DNA from: Acetobacterium woodii
GTDB lineage: Bacteria > Bacillota > Clostridia > Eubacteriales > Eubacteriaceae
Length of the DNA stretch: 64,000 bases
Assembly: GCA_016213825.1 (NCBI GenBank)
Contig: JACQZP010000011.1
Span: forward strand, 1-64,000
Direction: 5' to 3'
Part shown: one piece after another, positions 61,719-64,000 of the stretch
How positions within the stretch are numbered: the stretch's first letter is position 1
Layout: each line of letters begins with the position of its first letter
Position numbers and translations under genes: made by a program
The notes under the pieces: model-generated
Database searches by the model: none
Told to the model about the DNA's origin: nothing
Seen by the model: only the letters and a program-made list of their open reading frames with translations

Positions 61719-62732
61719 TTGAGTAAATTAATCAGTAGTAAATCAATGAAAAGAGATAAACGAAATATGAATGGTAAAGTAAATTTGGACGATTTCTGCA
61801 AAGAAATCAAGCTGGAAAAAATTTATTATCAGTCGGAAGAATTAAATTTGGCGAACAGTGGCATTAATCGCCCCGGTTTGCAACTACATGGTTATTATCA
61901 ACATTTTGATTCTAACCGGGTTCAAATGATTGGAAAGGTGGAAGTTGCCTATCTTTTGGATCTGGATCCGGAAGTAAGGAAACAGAAAATAGACGATTTC
62001 TTTTCCTATGAATTCCCCTGTTTTATTGTCTGTTGGGATCTGGAAGAAACCTATCTGTTTGAAGAAGCGGCCAAAAAATATGGACGAACCTTGTTAAAAA
62101 GCAAGGAACATACAACTTCTTTGTTTTATGATCTGGTTAATTATATTGATCAGCTGTCGGCACCGAGAATCAGTTTGCATGGAGTTTTGGTTGAGGTTTT
62201 TGGTGTTGGTGTGTTGATCACCGGACCAAGCGGGATCGGAAAAAGTGAAACAGCGTTAGAAATTGTTAAACGCGGTCATTGTCTGATTGCCGATGATGTG
62301 GTTGAAGTTAAACGAATTCGCGATGGACATTTAATGGGGACCGCTCCAGAACTATTGCAGCATTTTATGGAGATCCGGGGAATTGGCATTATTGATGTTA
62401 AAACCCTATATGGTGCCCGAGCCGTTAAAAAAGATGTGGAAATAGATATGGTAATTCGACTGGAAAATTGGGATGAGCGCTCTCCCTATGATCGACTGGG
62501 TTTGGACGAGCAGACTCTGGATATTTTGGGGATCGAAGTCCCGGAGGTGATGATTCCGGTTTCTGGTGGACGAAATCTGGCCTGCATCATTGAAACGGCT
62601 GCCATCAATAATCGAACGAAACAATATGGCTATCATTCAGCTCAGGTTTTTTGTGATCGGGTTGCTCATCAAAATGATCTGGAAGTACAGAAAAGAGAAT
62701 TAAAGAAAAAACAGGAAGAAGAAGGAAATTGA
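61719..62732 (+). CDS. hprK: HPr kinase/phosphorylase
   Basis: A 337-residue bifunctional enzyme acting on Ser46 of HPr in catabolite control. The N-terminal domain (about 20-145) is variable. The P-loop GPSGIGKSET is near 168, ADDVVEVKRI near 193, and the HPrK signature MEIRGIGIIDVKTLYGARAV near 217. TTG 61719 after TGAGGT gives a 17-residue extension compared with the usual start; ATG 61770 would be closer to the normal 310-320 length. Overlaps the next gene by four bases. Confidence 0.93.
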   Translation: MSKLISSKSMKRDKRNMNGKVNLDDFCKEIKLEKIYYQSEELNLANSGINRPGLQLHGYYQHFDSNRVQMIGKVEVAYLLDLDPEVRKQKIDDFFSYEFPCFIVCWDLEETYLFEEAAKKYGRTLLKSKEHTTSLFYDLVNYIDQLSAPRISLHGVLVEVFGVGVLITGPSGIGKSETALEIVKRGHCLIADDVVEVKRIRDGHLMGTAPELLQHFMEIRGIGIIDVKTLYGARAVKKDVEIDMVIRLENWDERSPYDRLGLDEQTLDILGIEVPEVMIPVSGGRNLACIIETAAINNRTKQYGYHSAQVFCDRVAHQNDLEVQKRELKKKQEEEGN

Positions 62733-63508
62733 AGAAAAAAATGAGAAATTATGTTTTAGATGCCCACACTCACACCATTGCCTGTGGTCATGCCTATAAT
62801 ACAGTACTGGAATTAATTGATGCTGCTGCCAAAAAAAATCTCGAGATGATTTGTATTACCGAACATGGCCCGGCGCTTCCGGGAGCACCAACCCCGTTAT
62901 TTTTTGCTAATTACAGGGTAATTCCAGGAAAAATTAACAATGTTAAATTACTCAAAGGCATTGAGAGTAATATTATGGATAGCGATGGCAATACCGACAT
63001 CCCCATGGATTTTATTAAATCGCTCGAAATCATTTCGGCATCACTGCACACGCCAACCTTTAAGCCCCAGACAAAATCAAAAAACACCAGTGCGGTACTA
63101 GGAGCCATAGCCAATCCCCATGTGGATTTTATTTGCCATTTGGGTAATCCGACCTACGAGTTGGACTACGAAGCGATTCTTCAGGATGCCAAAAAGACGA
63201 ATACACTGATCGAAATCAATAATGGCTCCTTTTTTATCAGAAAGGGTTCCAAACCGAACTGCGAATGGATTGCCAATCGCTGTAAAGAACTGGAGATTCC
63301 CGTTATTATTGGCAGTGATACCCATTTTGCATCTGATATTGGCGATTTTCCCTATGTGGATCAGGTTCTGGATGCCATCGATTTTCCGGATGAACTGATT
63401 ATCAACCTCGATTCCAATAGACTAATCACTTACCTGGAAAACAAAGGAAGGGTGCTATTTGCAGATCCCCGGGAATATGCCCAAGAATTGTTTTTGAAAA
63501 ATGACTAA
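62729..63508 (+). CDS. PHP-domain phosphoesterase (YcdX family)
   Basis: A 259-residue trinuclear metal phosphatase. Metal ligands are seen in DAHTHTIACGHAY near 11-23, CITEHGPALPGAP near 45, SLHTPTFKP near 107, HLGNPTYELDYE near 133 and GSDTHFASDIGDF near 195. YcdX-like proteins hydrolyse small phosphates such as PNP model compounds; substrate unknown. TTG start overlaps the hprK stop. Confidence 0.9.
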   Translation: MKKKMRNYVLDAHTHTIACGHAYNTVLELIDAAAKKNLEMICITEHGPALPGAPTPLFFANYRVIPGKINNVKLLKGIESNIMDSDGNTDIPMDFIKSLEIISASLHTPTFKPQTKSKNTSAVLGAIANPHVDFICHLGNPTYELDYEAILQDAKKTNTLIEINNGSFFIRKGSKPNCEWIANRCKELEIPVIIGSDTHFASDIGDFPYVDQVLDAIDFPDELIINLDSNRLITYLENKGRVLFADPREYAQELFLKND

Positions 63509-63556
63509 ACTGTGATAAAATAATATCTTGAAATCAAGTAGGAAAGGACATAAAGT

Positions 63557-64000
63557 ATGAATGTAAAAATCATCACCGATTCTGCCTGTGATATCCTGGA
63601 AACAGATCAACAACAATATGATATTGAGATAATGCCGGTTTATGTTGTAGAAAATGAAACGACCTATCGCGACGGTATTGATATATCTTCAGAACTGGTA
63701 TGTGAAAATATGCGTAAGGGTATACGCTATAAAACTTCCCAGATTCCCTATGGCGATTTTTACAAACGGTTTGAAGAATTGATCATGGAAAATCAGTCAT
63801 TTATTTATCTGGCTTTTTCCAGCGGTCTTTCCGGTACCTACCAGGCAGCAGCATTGGCGGAACGAGACTTGAAAGAGAAATATCCGTTGGCTGACTTTAA
63901 AGTCTTTGATACCAGGGCCGTGTGTTATGGACTGGGGCACATCGTTTACGGAGCAGCCCGGGCAGCGGCCAAGGGCGCGAGTATGGATGAACTGATAAAA
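63557..64000 (+). CDS. DegV family fatty-acid-binding protein, 5' part
   Basis: The first 148 codons of a DegV gene, cut by the window edge; the family is about 280-290 residues. KIITDSACDILET at residues 4-16 and FIYLAFSSGLSGTYQAA near 81-97 are the lipid-headgroup contact segments. FakB-like proteins of this family deliver fatty acids to FakA kinase. AGGAAAGG precedes ATG 63557. Confidence 0.93.
   Translation, partial: MNVKIITDSACDILETDQQQYDIEIMPVYVVENETTYRDGIDISSELVCENMRKGIRYKTSQIPYGDFYKRFEELIMENQSFIYLAFSSGLSGTYQAAALAERDLKEKYPLADFKVFDTRAVCYGLGHIVYGAARAAAKGASMDELIK

Overview
The window reads as chromosomal DNA from a low-to-moderate G+C Firmicute of the acetogenic Clostridia. Acetobacterium or a close relative is the best fit. 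This rests on the mix of a Gram-positive PolC, non-pyrrolysine MttB-type corrinoid methyltransferases with a pterin methyltransferase partner, and a clostridial ethanolamine locus controlled by ANTAR antitermination. The species is inferred from gene content, not from a database search. No rRNA, tRNA, CRISPR array or intact transposon was recognised.

Layout. 1-1957: end of a nitrate/sulfonate/taurine-type ABC importer whose binding-protein gene is present only as a 3' part. 2078-4081: HAD phosphatase, RidA and a YheO-type regulator, followed by a terminator-bounded segment that may encode a small iron-regulated RNA. 4471-12196: housekeeping operon uppS-cdsA-rseP-ispG-polC, with a short RseP lacking the PDZ segment and no dxr (dxr lies alone at 42422-43573). 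12299-21931: a methylated-compound module with a TetR regulator, a UroD-like protein, an MFS carrier, a choline/aminoglycoside-kinase-like protein, a DMT carrier, MttB-like methyltransferase, corrinoid protein and methyl-THF:corrinoid methyltransferase.

22029-42310: a large ethanolamine-utilisation microcompartment locus. The first block encodes a GrpU-like BMC protein, a EutN-type vertex protein, PduS-like flavo-Fe/S protein, PduT-like shell protein, EutQ-like cupin and EutM. A second block with its own promoter encodes EutS, EutP and the EutV/EutW two-component system. After two tandem EutV-type antiterminators come EutA, EutB, EutC, EutL, a BMC protein with a nucleic-acid-binding-like tail, EutE, a second EutM, EutT, PduL, an unknown cargo-like protein and an APC permease in place of EutH. 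A PocR-AraC regulator and an orphan corrinoid protein close the region. The pathway is ethanolamine to acetaldehyde plus ammonia (EutBC), acetaldehyde to acetyl-CoA (EutE), acetyl-CoA to acetyl phosphate (PduL), with B12 care by EutA, EutT and PduS. Three dual-hairpin/terminator leaders tie expression to EutV/EutW.

43809-64000: an iron-dependent alcohol dehydrogenase; ftsEX flanked by two paralogous coiled-coil M23 hydrolases; a CtpA protease; uvrB (with a LexA-type box) and uvrA; feoA-feoB with a Cys-rich companion; a cold-shock gene; uvrC, hprK, a PHP-family phosphoesterase and the start of a degV gene. Several long intergenic palindromes (18890, 30611, 36305, 53185) are not explained by the genes and are the least understood part of the window.
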